A stretch of 64,000 nt of DNA from Turbatrix aceti. Its lineage: Eukaryota > Nematoda > Chromadorea > Rhabditida > Panagrolaimidae. The notes under the pieces were generated by a model. That model was not told where the DNA came from. It saw only the letters and a program-made list of their open reading frames with translations, and ran no database searches. Shown here one piece after another: positions 29,235 to 41,755 of the stretch. Location: the NCBI GenBank assembly GCA_963969345.1, contig OZ017768.1:9774193-9838192 (forward strand), given 5' to 3'. Position numbers and translations under genes: made by a program. How positions within the stretch are numbered: the stretch's first letter is position 1; every line of letters begins with the position of its first letter.

Positions 29235-30804
29235 TCAGTTTGCCAAGCTCGGTGGAAGTGTAACGGTTGGTGCAGGGCCAATAAATGGCAGCGTTGTCCA
29301 AGTGAGATTCCATCCTGGACGCGCGACAATGGCATCGGTGTACCAGACCAAACGTACGGCATTTTGTGTGGACGAAACCGTAAACGGAGTTGTCAGTTGC
29401 CCATTAAAGCTAAAATTTGTGTTACAGATTTCCACATGCTTTACTTTTTTTAATTTTTACGATACCTTTTAATCAGCGGTGCAGTGTCTTCTGCGCCATC
29501 ATAGACAGACAGCTTATCGAAGTACGACTCTGTGAAGAAAGTGGTAAAAGTCAGTTCGATGTTTGTAAACGCTAAGCCAGGGTTAATAACGTAAATTTTG
29601 TCATCACTGTTTGAATAATTTGACGGGAAGTTTGGTGAACTCAGAACTCCGGTGGGAGTTGTGTATACTGTAGGTTGAATTGGTACAGCCAAATAACTTA
29701 CAACAAATCCTCGACCCCGGTAGTAGGACGAGTATAAATAATATGCATCAAGAACAACTGTTACATTGTTTCCAGGAGCAATAATCGACAGAGTTCGTCC
29801 GTTGCTGGAATACGTAATTCTCTGAATCAAATTTGATGCTCCGTCGTAGATATCAATGTAATCATAACCATAATAAGACAAGTCAATTGTCGTAAACGTA
29901 ATGTTGATAGAGTTGTTCCGAGGAACTATAATGTTGTACGAGCACACTTCCATAGGATCGTAATAAGCCGGATAATTCCATGACGTAAAATTTCCCTGAG
30001 TTCCGTTAAATCTCTGTGGCTTGCATAGGAGATTTTCACGTTGGCAGACAAAAGGCTGCTGGTATTTGCAGGGCACTCCGATCCAGCCATTGGCAGTAGG
30101 TGTGACCTGCCATCCGACACAGGTGTTGGACGACGACAACACCGAGCTTCCCAGCCATTTTGTGTAATTTAGGTAAAGGCCAGTCTGCCAATTCCAATAG
30201 TAGGTTGAAGGAACGAGGCCAAGCCAGTAGGAAAGAGTTTGAAGGTCGGGTGAGGCTTGATTGTTGAGCAAAGCTAAAGATGTTGAATGTTGATGAACAA
30301 TTGGATACAACTGATTTGTTCAGCCGAAAAAATGGGATTGAACGACATACAACATGTTGGTTGTGGTTTCACGATTAAAAAAATAAAACTATTACGATTG
30401 GTGCCAAATGCAGTACAGGTCGCACGTTGCGCGCACAAAAACTACGTATTTGGGATGCTTTGCCAACTTTTTGGCGCGGGGGACACTTTGCCAATCGTTA
30501 TAAACGTTATTTGTTATTTTTGTTATGATTTATTCTTGTTTTATTTTTAAATATGTAAACAAAAGAAAATGAACTTACTCAACGTATTATTGTACTGTGT
30601 GGCACTCAGAATACTCAGCAGAGTTCCCGTCTGGTTTGCGCAATAATTAGTTGCATCGTTGAAGTTCAGTGCAACATTGGGGAAAAGATAGCACAAATCA
30701 TTTGGCAGGTTGTAGACCCATCCCGAAGGGCATAGAGCAGACTGACCATTTGAGTATGCCAAAAAGCATACTGTAAAAATGACAACAGATCGTTGCCAGG
30801 ACAT
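29235..30804 (-). CDS. Secreted C-type lectin with two CUB domains
   Basis: Exons 30804-30579, 30273-29466 and 29409-29235 (TGA), phases 1 and 2, 402 aa. Signal peptide MSWQRSVVIFTVCFLAYSNG. The C-type lectin domain (about residues 25-145) has CPSGWVYNLPNDLCYLF, NYCANQTGTLLSI, WLGLVPSTYYWNWQTG and the end block QQPFVCQRE. Then come CUB 1 (about 148-262: CSYNIIVP, YIDIYDGASN) and CUB 2 (about 265-395: GVLSSPNFPSNYSN, FDKLSVYDGAED). This CTLD-CUB-CUB order is known in nematode clec proteins, many of which are intestinal and infection-responsive. The intron 1 acceptor at 30273 (CATCTTTAG) is chosen because it alone keeps the frame. Many N-glycosylation sites are visible. No EPN or QPD sugar motif is obvious. 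Confidence 0.82.
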
Positions 30805-32572
30805 TTTAACAACTCTGGCAGCAAACTGGTAGCAAGATTTCTTCCACTAACAACCGTTAATTATTTTGTCTCAACAGGATGTGCGAGCATCGAAGATGGG
30901 CTTATCACACTTTTATGGATCCTTCTGGGGTGTCATAAACCACTGTTTTACTCGCTTAGGTCCGTAAAGACAACGCCTGTCTGCACGCATTGTTAGATGC
31001 AATTTTCAGGAGCTCATTGTGAACTTTGGTTCCATCTCGAGAGCTTGGTGATAACGCTGATCATTTTGGCTGGAACATAAATGCAATTCGATACTGGCGA
31101 AAAACATAAAAAAAAGTATACAGAAGTTAAAAAATGTAAAAAAAAGCACATGTCTGACTTCTTTGGTGCTTTTTTGTATTTAAAATTTAATTAAGCAGGT
31201 TTTTTCTAGGAAAAACACAAAAGGTATTCAAAAAAATCAGGGTTGAAACTGTGCAATATCATCAAGATCCCAAGCATCGAATAAAAAACCATAAAACAAA
31301 ATACACAATGCCGCAAAAAAAGCACGCATTACGGACTCAAGCACGCAATAGAAACACGCATTGTGAAAATTGTATATATTATATATTATAATATTTAAAA
31401 ATTATTTACTTTTATTAGTTCTAGCGAAAATTTCTTTGCGTGACGATAGCTTTTCGGTAGGAATGCATCTCCAGCCACTAAAGTACTGCATGACTTTTTT
31501 ATACAAAAAAACTTCTTATTTTGTATTTTGTCGTGAGTTTCTATTCATCTTTTGATTTGTAAAAGGCGTGCCTGTTCGAGAAACAAAAACCGGTACTGGA
31601 TGTAAGAAAAATTTATTCTTTCCGTAACACTTCCTGCTATAGTTTTGTAACTATGTGCATATTAGTTTCAAATAATTTGTGTGTTTTCAGGTTGTGTCGA
31701 TCGTTTAAATTTCTACCAAATTAGAAAAATGTTTAAAATTACCGTTGTAAATTTCGAAATAATGATGTTTTGTTACAACTAATGTTTTTTTAATGTTACT
31801 CGTCTTTTTCAAAAAAAAATTTAAGGTTTTTATTTTATTTATCTCGAACATCAATACAAAAAAACAACTATAAGTTTTAAAAAATGAATGTCATATACTT
31901 TGGAGTAAAGGATGTTTCACGTGATTTTCTTTTTTCCATCGAACAGACCATTAATAATACTTTGAATAAAAGCCAACGTAAAATAATTTTTTGTTTAATC
32001 ACCGGTCTATTTATGCTTAAACTGAATGAATGAATGCCATTAAAAAAAAGGTCTTGCAGGCAGAACCAAGATAAATCGTCATTACTGCCTGACTGGATAC
32101 TTTTTTATTACCAAGGTCAGCTTACGCACTCACTCGATCTTTGCTTTTTTGGAATTGCACTTTAGCAAAGCATTGCTAATAATATTAAAAATAAGCGTTT
32201 AAGCAACGACAAAAACAAACAAAAAATGGCAATTGCATTTCGGAATTTCCTAAAAAGTATATTTTTTACTGTAAATTATAAGTTCTGCGTAACATAATAA
32301 AAAGTTTTTTTGATGGGTTGTCTGGGAAGTTCTATAGAACTTTAATCATTATGCATACTATAATTCCAATCTAAAGCTCTCCAGGCATTCTCTGAATGTA
32401 TGTACTTAGTACAAAACGGGCTTTCAGGAACTTTGGGGGCGTCATTTTCGTTCGTGTCTGTTTTCCATTGTGCGTTTGTGTGTCCTGTATTTTATAAAAA
32501 ACAATTGCGTAGAAAATGAGTACCACAGTAATTTGACGTGGTATACGATTTTTTTTGCAGACATCAGAACCA
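30805..32572. other. Intergenic region
   Basis: About 1.8 kb, AT-rich, between divergent genes. No coding or repeat feature is supported. A strong acceptor-like TTTTTTGCAG ends at 32560, 12 bases before the srg start at 32573, and may be a trans-splice or 5' UTR splice acceptor. Confidence 0.5.
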
Positions 32573-33648
32573 ATGTCCGGATTTCTCATTGCTGTACAAA
32601 ATATACAACTGTTCGTCATCTTTGTTTTTATCGTCATCACAGTGGCACTCTACAGTATCATAGTGCATACAATTTTCAAGCACCGTAACAAGGAAATACT
32701 TGGATCATTTTTCTTTAAAATTTTTGCAATTTGTGGAGTGGTGAACTCGCTAGGCAGTATTTTGCTCTTTATCAGTGGTCATCTTTTCATGGCGTCACTT
32801 GCTTCGCCCCTGCTGGCTCTCCTACCCCAACGGCACATTCTCATTACCGTAACAATTTTTCTAACTTTCTTCAGCATGTACACGGGCATGATTTTGAACG
32901 CATGGCTGTCGTTCAATCGATGCACAATCGTAATTTCCACCCTTAAGGCCACACTTTTCTGGAAGAAAAACATGCCTCTGGTGGTTATCATCTCCCTCGT
33001 TGCAGCTCTGCTGCTCTCTGTCAATGTTCTCTTCATGGATTATCTAGTCATACCCATGGAGGGAACAGGCAGCGGATTTGGATGGGTCCCCATGCGGACT
33101 ACCTTTCTGCAGGATCAGTCTGCGGTACAATTCTGGCTTTTGGCATGCTTGATTGTCTTTCAACTTTTTATGAACATTGGAACAATTGTGTCTTTGTATC
33201 GACGACGGCGCATGACTGGGGTTCAGCAGCTAAGAAAGGAAGACAGAAATTTGTTCATTTGCACTTTGGTTATTTTTTTCTGCCAGCTGTTGGATATTAT
33301 TGGACAGGTATAGTTTTTAAACAAAAAAACAATTTTCTGAAATTCTTCAAAACTTTTTTTAGTTCCTCTGTCGTATTCCTGAACTCAACGGAATTAACTT
33401 TGTCATCGCCGTCGATGGAAGCCTGTTTGAACTCCTAGCACCTGCATGGATACTTTTTATAGGAAGTACCCATTTGAGGCAAATTATGGTAAAGGTTTGA
33501 ATACTAAAAAAACTATTTGAAAAATTTTCACGTTTTTTAGAAAAAAGATGTGAAAGGAATACCGACAACCTCGATTAACGTCCCCAGTTCAATAAACCGA
33601 GTTGTCAGTAGCAGGCTACGTGGTAAGCATCCCACCGGTACATCGTAA
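32573..33648 (+). CDS. Srg-type serpentine chemoreceptor
   Basis: Exons 32573-33307 (245 codons), 33363-33488 (42) and 33541-33648 (36 with TAA), 322 aa; both introns phase 0. Start MSGFLIAVQNIQLF. Shares HRNKEILGSFFFKIFAI, NAWLSFNRC after TM3, MRTTFLQDQSAVQFWL before TM5, KEDRNLFICTLVIFFCQL in TM6, and VDGSLFELLAPAWILFIGSTHLR in the TM7 exon. It is closest by eye to the gene at 36254-37447 (shared KEDRNLF, PAWI and GSGFGW/AW), so the two form a plus-strand subgroup separate from the minus-strand array. The frame is open upstream to 32555 but lacks an earlier ATG. Intact. Confidence 0.85.
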
Positions 33649-36253
33649 AAGTTATAATATCGTATAAAATTCTACATTCATTATTGTTGTGTACAAATAA
33701 AGTTATTTTTGTTTTAATTTTTTTTAACTGAAAACATGAACAAATTTTTTTTGTATGTCTAGAATGCAATAACGTTGGCCCCTAGACAAGCGCGGTCAAA
33801 TCGCAGTTATGTATTTTAATGGCACGGCTCGACATTCTTGTTGTAGACATAACCAAAAATTCTCATTACTCATTATCGGCTTCAATTTTTTTGATGCTAT
33901 CTACATAAATATGTAAATGTTGCACCTGAAGCATGCCTCAGATAAAACTGTTGCGATGGCACAGAATGACACGACCGCGCCGTCGCGACAGTAATCGTTA
34001 TAAATCTAACGGTTTTGTCAAGGGAATTTGTTACTACGTGCCAACATGAAATTAAGTATTTACTACGCAGCATAATTTTTAGAACTTCAGATTTTTTTGA
34101 AAATGTTTACGATTTTTTTGTCAAAGATCAAAAATGTACAAATGAGTAACTTGTGTTTTAATAAGCTGTCATCGGCAATATTTTTGTTGTTGCCGAAAAT
34201 TTGACATTGGTTGACGATGTACAATGTAAATGTTCAGACATACGAAATGTTTATTATACAGCACATTGGATTAACAAAAAATAAGCATCACAAATTGTTT
34301 TGACGGAATTCGTGACATTTTAAATGTCACATATATGTACGTTACAAGTCTGAACTTCGTAAAAGGATACTGTACTAAGTACTTTGTTTTAACATTTTAA
34401 TTTAAATATAAAATCGAAAATCACATAACTCATGCAGAATTATTTAAATATCGATTGACTGATTTTCAAATTATGTACAAAGTATAAATTTATTTATTTA
34501 TTTATTTATTTCACCATTACTCAGTGGTTAGTTATCATTAGACTAGATGTTAGGAGGCACAAATGATGTCCACGTAGGTGTAAATGTCTCGATTCGTTTT
34601 GGGCGCGATTTCTTCTTCCCATCGTTGCTGTGGTCTGGTTTTCGTCTTGTTGAACACACAAAGTATAAATATAAGTACATAAATAAATGATAATTGACAA
34701 AGGTACTAGATTGGAAGCATCCAAATGAGTGTTGCCATACACGTTGGAAAGTATTAGTTAATTGACCTATATTTAATCAGGCAGGTCAGTTCGAAAAGTA
34801 ATTTTTCTGTTTTTTACTGTTTTATTTTGTTTACACTTCCTCAGTTCAAGCGTAGCGATTGTAAAAGAAGTGAACAACCCTGCCTATCACTACTTTGCCT
34901 TGTTGTTAGCCGAGCTGTGGTCAACAACGCCTAACCTTCTGGTTCTACGTCAGCAAAAGTTCACAAAAAGATGAATCTTTTTTATTGGTTGCAAGAAGTA
35001 CGAAACTTGACTCGACTTCAGATCGAGTTTCGGGTTTGGTAAATTTTAATTTTTATTGTAACAGCATTTGTTAGATGCTGTACAAACGCTCAAAAACCAT
35101 TTTTTGTATGGCCAAAGCATTAACGGAAATACCATGTTTTTACATAAATATTTCAACTGTATCGCCAAAAAAACTGACTTATGACGGGTTTATGAGTCGT
35201 TAATTGGCTACTTTTTTTTGAATTTACAGCAAGGTCCCACCTCTTTTCGTAAACCCCATGTATATATTGTATAATAAATAGTTGTTAACATACGCGACCA
35301 AAAGGGCAAGGGGATTTGGGAGTAGTACCGTATTTACATGATTCTATAGTTGTTGATAGGAAACTTTGCGGTGCGAAAACGGGAGCAAATTTGACTGTTT
35401 GCATTTGCCAAAAAATCACGTTTAGACTTTTTTTCTTTTTTTTCACGACGTACCGTACCGTTGTCAAAACTTGCAAAAGTGTTTCTCGATCTTTTACATA
35501 CGAAAAAGACATTTACAACAAAATAATAATATTTCTCATTTTTATTTTTTTTACGCATGACCGTACTTTCCAACAACGTCGTCATCGTCATCAAATACGT
35601 GAATATTCAGAAAATTTGATGAGATTTTTTTAGCATTGCAACTTTACTGCGGGGGGGGGGGGGGTAAAAAATGTATTCATAAGTTTTTACCCTTTCGTTT
35701 TATTTTTACCAATTGCCGTATTAATTTATTTTAAAAAGTGTACTATGTCGTTTTTGGGTGGTTAACCGGTATATCACGCTGCATAATTTTTTTGTAAACT
35801 TTTCAATACGTTATAATTATTTATTTTTAGCGTTTGACGTTTTATTTTGTCCCGTAACCAAATTATGAAACACAGTTGCATACTATAACTCTTTTGTCAT
35901 TTTTTTGTTGTTGCTGAAACACGGAAGCCCGAATTCCTAACTTTGTACACAAAAAAACAAAAAACAGCGCGAAAATTGTGCGGTGGTCTGTCTTACTTCA
36001 AAAAAGTAAAAAACAATAATTCTGGCCAAATTAATTAAAAGCGCAGCGACATTTTAGGAGCTATTTTATTTGCCCCCAAGATGTGCTAATAAATAAGTTT
36101 CACATTACCAAAAATTGACAATTTGTTGTAATACATGCACCTATTTACCGTGTAATATACATAATAACGCACCCATTTATGTAATTAATTAACATTTAGA
36201 TCGTATTGTTCTGCAGGGAGTGCGAATAAATATCAGTTTTTCGTATTTCTACA
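33649..36253. other. Intergenic region with retroposon copy
   Basis: 2.6 kb between two srg genes. It holds the retroposon copy at 34490-34657 and a run of 13 G at about 35652-35664. Short ORFs near 35285-35633 overlap on both strands and lack any recognisable feature. Confidence 0.5.
34490..34657 (-). mobile_element. 5'-truncated retroposon copy
   Basis: 168 bp, reverse orientation, flanked by a 13 bp target-site duplication ACAAAGTATAAAT (34477-34489 and 34658-34670). It corresponds to the last about 165 bp of the copy at 5141-5548, ending in a TAAA repeat tail (seen here as TTTATTTATT). Confidence 0.85.
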
Positions 36254-37447
36254 ATGGCCATTATGGATGAAATGAATTTCGAAAACGCTCAATTCATCGT
36301 TGGCAGTTTTCTCGGTGTCGTAACTGCCTGTCTGTACGCCTGCATCTTCTACACCATCATTCGTCACCGAAAAAGTCACATGTTTGGATCACTGTTTTTC
36401 CAGATTTTTGCTACTCTTGCATTTGTAAATATTTTTGCCTGTCTGATTGTTCCATTTTTTGGCTTCGCATTTTCGTCTACCATTGCATCGGCTTTCATCG
36501 CATCCCTCCCAAAGTCCAGCTTTCCAATGACTCTGGCAATTTTCACCATGTTTGCATCCCTCACAGGTGGCATGATCCTCAACGCTTGGATGACCGTAAA
36601 CCGTTGTCTCGTAATCATGTTTGCCACTAAACCTGTTCATTTTGTGGAAAATCATGGCAAAGTCGTCGTTTACACATCGACTGCCGTCATTACCCTCCTC
36701 TTAACCGGACATATATTTTTTATGGATTTTACGATCATTCCGATGACCCCGAATGGAAGTGGATTTGCGTGGTATCCGCAGAAGGAAACGTTCATTGGTA
36801 ACCAGTACAACGTTCAATTTTGGCTGATTACGTGTCTTATCTTTTTTGAACTTGGTCTTAATATTCTTACCATAACTTCGCTGTATCGTCATCGTAAGAT
36901 GGCTGACGTCAAACGTGTTCGCAAGGAGGACCGTAATTTATTTTTGTGTACATTGATTATCTTTGGCAGTCAATTAATGAATGTTGTTGGACAGGTAAGC
37001 ATTTGCAAAAAAGTTTTTACGCACTCAAATAAATCATTAGAGCGTAAAGAAAAAAAAATTTCAAAACACAACTTCATTTTTTTGCGTATGAAACATTTTT
37101 TTTTCAGTTTATGTGCCGAGAATTCCCCGAAATCGAAGTAAGCTTCATCTTTGCCATCGAAGGCACGTTTCTTGAAACCATTGCTCCTGCCTGGATTATT
37201 GTATTTGGAAGCACTCATCTTCGCAAGGCTTTGGTAAGCTCGCCATCAACCGTGTACGCTATCTTTCATTTTCTGTTCATTTTTTGTTTATCAGTTTTTT
37301 ATTCCTTATGGAAATTCATGATTTTTTTAGAAACAGAATTTCGGTAGTGCCAACTCAGCTGCGACCAAGTCAGGCATGAGTAGATCAAAACACAACTCTG
37401 CCATCGGCACTGATAAGCTATCTGCAGCTATCGTACATATCGCATAA
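36254..37447 (+). CDS. Srg-type serpentine chemoreceptor
   Basis: Exons 36254-36994 (247 codons), 37108-37233 (42) and 37331-37447 (39 with TAA), 327 aa; phase-0 introns. Start MAIMDEMNFENAQF (a second in-frame ATG lies at 36266). Blocks: HRKSHMFGSLFFQIFATLAF, NAWMTVNRC, KETFIGNQYNVQFWL, KEDRNLFLCTLIIFGSQLMNVVGQ, and IEGTFLETIAPAWIIVFGSTHLR in the TM7 exon. The tail is Ser/Lys-rich and ends AAIVHIA. Codon use is more GC-rich than in the minus-strand genes. The sequence is clean, so this looks like an old, conserved member. Intact. Confidence 0.87.
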
Positions 37448-39816
37448 TTCAGGATTATAAAAATTAAATATTTTTTGTGAATGTTTAGTTTTTTGTGTGT
37501 TGTATATATTTTCATTACTTTTTGGAGCTATCAAGATGTTTTTTGTTATTCTGTGCTGAATGTAGTGTTTGTTTTGCACAACTTGTATGAGATATTTTTT
37601 TAATGCGATAAAGTTGACCAGAATGCAACAATAATTTGTATTCGTATCAATAACAAAAAGAAACAAAAATTTAGCAGGATAAACAATAGAAAACTACTAT
37701 TTTACTATTTAATAAAATTAACACCAAAAAATAACATAAAACAGTGAATTTTTAATGTCGGAGCAAAATATTCACGAACAAGCAACGTACACAAAAAAAA
37801 TTCATTTGCTAACAAGACGAACAAAAACACAAACGTTTAACTGTTCTTGTAATTACGACAACGATCTGTTTTGTAGTTTGATTATCCAAATGTCGTTTAC
37901 CAATCCAAAAAAAACAGAAAAAAAAAGGACAAAACACCAATTCCCAAAAATAGCAATTTGACTTTAACGAAACACATTTAAAACACGACGCTTCGACAAA
38001 ATTTGTTTCACATCATTGGATGTTCATATTGAGGCTGAAACCTCACTCCGCTGTCAATTACAACAGTCTCCCCTGCTCTTCCCAGTTGTAGCATTTGTTT
38101 GTCGATTCACTCGTAAAAGCAATCGCCCCCTCGACAAGCTTGAATAAGAAATAACGTGAAAACCCTTGAATTATTACAAATCAGCCAACCAAGTGGTATG
38201 GCTCTGTCTGCCAGAGTTGTGTCACGTTCGTTTAAAATATACATGGCAGACACTTCCTGTTGATACTTACTCGCCCTCAAGCGTTTTTTTCAAGTCCCTG
38301 AGAGAAGGGGTCTAAGCATAGGCGTGTAAGCATTTGTGCTAACATCCACGTGCGTTGTATGTATTTAGTTCGCCTGACTTGACAGGAGGGCGAAGGAAGA
38401 AGAGGAGGCCAGTTGGCAGGCTAGCGTCCAGTGTCAAGCAATTTCTGTCATGGTCTTCATAGGCGTCATCGATGATGCTAATTGTCATTTGCTTGTCACA
38501 AGTATGTTGTTACTACATGAATTTTGTTTTGAGTATGCTCAAATTTCATTTTTACAAAGCGACAAGCATAATTTTTACTTCTTCGTTTTTGATGCTTGGC
38601 TACACGTTTTTTTTAATACAAGACGACAATCCAATATCTTTGTTCCAGGATATTAAATTCACTTTTTTTTGTCTTTTTTACATTTGGCTAATCCAACTTC
38701 CATTGCTCTACACCCTTCTCTCGAGTTCAGTTCACGGACTGCATTTACAAAATGTGACAATGCCATTCTCAGCATGAGCCACTGCACCACTGCGGATAGC
38801 GTTTTCGCGAATTCATAAATTTTGTACGCTATTATTTTGTTGAAATAATTTTAATATTTACATTTTGAAACCTAATTGCGTTTTTCAATTTTCATTTTTT
38901 TTGTTTAAAAATAATGAAAAACTGTATTTTCCTTTCATTTTGGCATTAATATTTTGGCATGTGTTTCAAAATTATTTTCTGTTTCTGTATAGCAAACTAC
39001 TTTTTTTCATGCCTTGAAAAAATATCTAATTTTTTTACCGGGAACTAGTTTTTTTTTTAAAACGAGTATTCGTTTTATTTAATTTGCCCGCACTAATGTT
39101 TATCAATCTTATTTATTTGAAGTCAAAAATGGAAATTCCTTTTGATTGGTTTCATATTTCTTTAAAACTTGACCAGAAATACATTTGTAAAAATAAAGAA
39201 ATGTTACCGTGTGAACTGGGAGGTTTGTCTCTTGTTAGAGAACAATTCTCACATTGTGCTGGATTTAACAACAGCCCCCCAAAACTCTTTGTCCTTATTT
39301 GGCCATGCTTCTTTTTTTGCTGTATTTATAATAAATATTTACCTTGTGTTTCCGCGTTTAACATAAATCCTTTTTTCTTGATATTGTTTTTGTTTTTATC
39401 AGTTTTCCATTACTTATTTATTGTCGGTAGATGAATATTTTCGCACTAAAGATTCGATTCCTCCCTCTTTACCGAAGATTGTTTTTGTCGATATCGCAGC
39501 AAGCTCATTAAATATATTTTTTGTCCTCATTATCTTTTCGCGTTTTTTGTTGCACTATTTCAACAATTCCCTACGGAATTTTCAATGTTACGGTCGCGTG
39601 TTCCGCTCAAATGCCAAAAACATATTTTATAAATAATTACTTTTTACAGCTTCCGAGTAGCTTACCGTAACAAAATTAATGATGCCGCGTTAACAATTAA
39701 TGATGTTAGCATGCGCTACACAAACAATCCAATTTACCCGCACTCGAACCATTGCTTAAAAGCCACGTATCTATCTACTTCGTAGCCCAGAGAAAACTGA
39801 ACGTCAAAGAATTAAT
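37448..39816. other. Intergenic region
   Basis: 2.4 kb, mostly AT-rich. The stretch 37980-38460 is less AT-rich but contains no ORF that I can support. The 116-codon ORF at 39084-39434 has no recognisable features. Confidence 0.45.
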
Positions 39817-40968
39817 ATGAAATCTCCGATCGGTCCTTGGTATTGGGCTTACAATACGGCTGTCTGTCCGCTGGCTGCAGCACTCAATATTTACCTTATC
39901 TGGTTGATCACATATAAAAGTACAAAAAACATGACTGCTTATAAAAAAGTTTTGTATTACGGTGGCATCGAGGATCTTATTACGGCTATATTTAATTGGT
40001 TTGTTCTATATGTAAGTTTTAACATCTGGTCTAATGATAACTAACCACTGAGTAATGGTGAAATAATAATAATATGTAAGTTTCTAAATATTTTTAAGAT
40101 TTCGAGCACAATATACCAAATAATTTTAAAATGCGATTCAAATTACATATTTATTTATGTTACATATTTTTAGGATAGCAGGATAATAGGTCCTTGGTAC
40201 ATATTTTACGTATCCGGAATCATTGGCACATGGTCGGGACGTGCAACATTCATCCTCGGCATAGCTCACCTCATTATTTGTTTCTTCTCCGTCTCGTGTG
40301 TAACCATACAATATATATACCGTTACTTCTATCTTATGCACGGCGTGACCATGTCCGTTTACATGCTCGTCGGCACATTTCTTCTCTTTATGTTTCCGCT
40401 TGTCGCAACCATGGGATCGCCAGTTTTTCCACTCATCGATGAACAACAGGAATTTCACGCTTATTTGCAAGCTACAAATCACACAGAGTATATTCATCCT
40501 GAATACTATGGATTGCCGCTTTCCTCCATAAATGTCAAAGCCGCCGTTGTCTACCTGACTCTTACCTATGCCATTATCGTATTTTCAAATGCAGCAGTGT
40601 GCTACCGTCTAAGGCAGCTAAAAAACCGAGCGGTTACGATATCCAAAGTCCACGGACAGATTACCACGGTATTCATGCTAGAAGCTTGTGTGCCAATTAT
40701 TACCGTCGTGATACCCAGACTCGTGCGATACGCCAACTTTCATGATGAAAGTATCCTGTTTGGCATTATCGGCATCTGGTTCAGGATATCCTTACCTCTG
40801 GTGCCGGCTATATACTGTCTGCTAAAAATATTCACCATCAAATCTTACAGACAATCTGTAACTTCTATGTTTGGAAACAAGCATAGCGAATCTGAGGAGA
40901 TACCTTTGGCTACGGGTAACAAAACCGGTAGCGTAACCGGTTCGCATAATCCATTCCTTGTTAGATGA
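39817..40968 (+). CDS. Str-superfamily (Srd-like) serpentine chemoreceptor
   Basis: Two exons, 39817-40011 (65 codons) and 40174-40968 (264 codons plus TGA), phase-0 intron, 329 aa. Seven hydrophobic segments: TM1 and TM2 in exon 1 (YNTAVCPLAAALNIYLIWLI, EDLITAIFNWFVLY), the rest in exon 2. TM3 ends in QYIYRYFYLMHG, a Str/Srd-type IYRY motif. Before TM6 comes KVHGQITTVFMLEACVPIITVVIPRL, which matches the superfamily pattern of Gln followed by a Pro-containing TM6. The intron carries a 52 bp retroposon tail that duplicated the splice donor (see 40020-40071). About three-quarters identical by eye to the gene at 58042-59118 in the opposite orientation. Intact. Confidence 0.83.
40020..40071 (+). 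mobile_element. Retroposon tail inserted at a splice donor
   Basis: 52 bp matching the 3' end of the dispersed retroposon (AACATCTGGTCTAATGATAA and onward), with a 12 bp target-site duplication ATATGTAAGTTT (40008-40019 and 40072-40083). The duplicated target is the 5' splice site itself. Confidence 0.9.
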
Positions 40969-41085
40969 ATTATCACTTTGTACTTTACCACACATTTCAT
41001 GCCAATAATAAATATAAGACGAGGACAATAATAATTTTTTTTGTCATGCTTATTTTTCCCCATTTTTTGAAAGCAAATTTGTGAC

Positions 41086-41481
41086 CAGTGTTCCGCTGAC
41101 TCCGACTCAGAGTCGACTCTTTGACTCTGACTCTGACTCTGAGAGTCGAGAGTCAGAGTCAGAGTCGAGAGTCGATTTTTACAAAATGACCTTTTGACTC
41201 TTTGGAGTCGACTCTTTGATGAAAATTTTTTGAAAAAAATACACTTTTATAGCCATTTTTGATGCCAAATGTTTGATTTTGTAAAATAAAAACTCGTTAA
41301 AGATGAAAGCACGCAGTTTTAGGCGTTTATTGATGCATTTTTTGTGAACCTATTTTAACTCGGAGTCAAAGAGTCGATTCTGGGAGTCGGAGTCGAAAGA
41401 GTCGACTCTTTCGACTCTCGACTCTCGACTCTGAGTCAGAGTCGAGAGTCGAGAGTCGATTTTGGCCAGAGCGGAACACTG
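41086..41481. mobile_element. hAT-type MITE with GACTC-rich body
   Basis: 396 bp, terminal inverted repeats CAGTGTTCCGCT, and a perfect 8 bp target-site duplication TTTGTGAC (41078-41085 and 41482-41489). Both subterminal regions are packed with GACTC/GAGTC units that form long palindromes; the middle is AT-rich. The CAGTG start and 8 bp duplication are hAT hallmarks. Non-coding. Confidence 0.9.
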
Positions 41482-41755
41482 TTTGTGACATCATCATTTT
41501 CATGTTTTTACGTTTTTATTGTAGAAAGCGTCTGAGCTAAAACAAAAGGAGCTAAAATTACGATTTGTTGGATTCTCTGAAAACGCCAAGTTGAAATTCA
41601 CGTTCAGAACCATTTTTTTTCATTTTTGTCGAAATCGAGTAGTTTACTTCTACTTTGAGTTGAACAGAAGCACTATTCATAATTTATGTCATTTCTTGTT
41701 GCACATGTTGGCGAATAAAGATTTTCGTATTTATTATCTACAAATCGAAAACAAA

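Noticed and set aside
30311..30578. Alternative exon 2 start at the TCAG before 30310 in the lectin gene
   Set aside because: It would place the lectin domain out of frame with exon 1; the acceptor before 30273 keeps the frame.
37755..39434. Several ORFs of 60-116 codons in the srg-Str interval
   Set aside because: AT-driven, overlapping, no signal peptide or motif, no plausible splice partners.
41086..41481. CRISPR-like short repeats (GACTC units)
   Set aside because: The window is eukaryotic, units are five bases with no spacers, and TIRs plus an 8 bp duplication identify a transposon.
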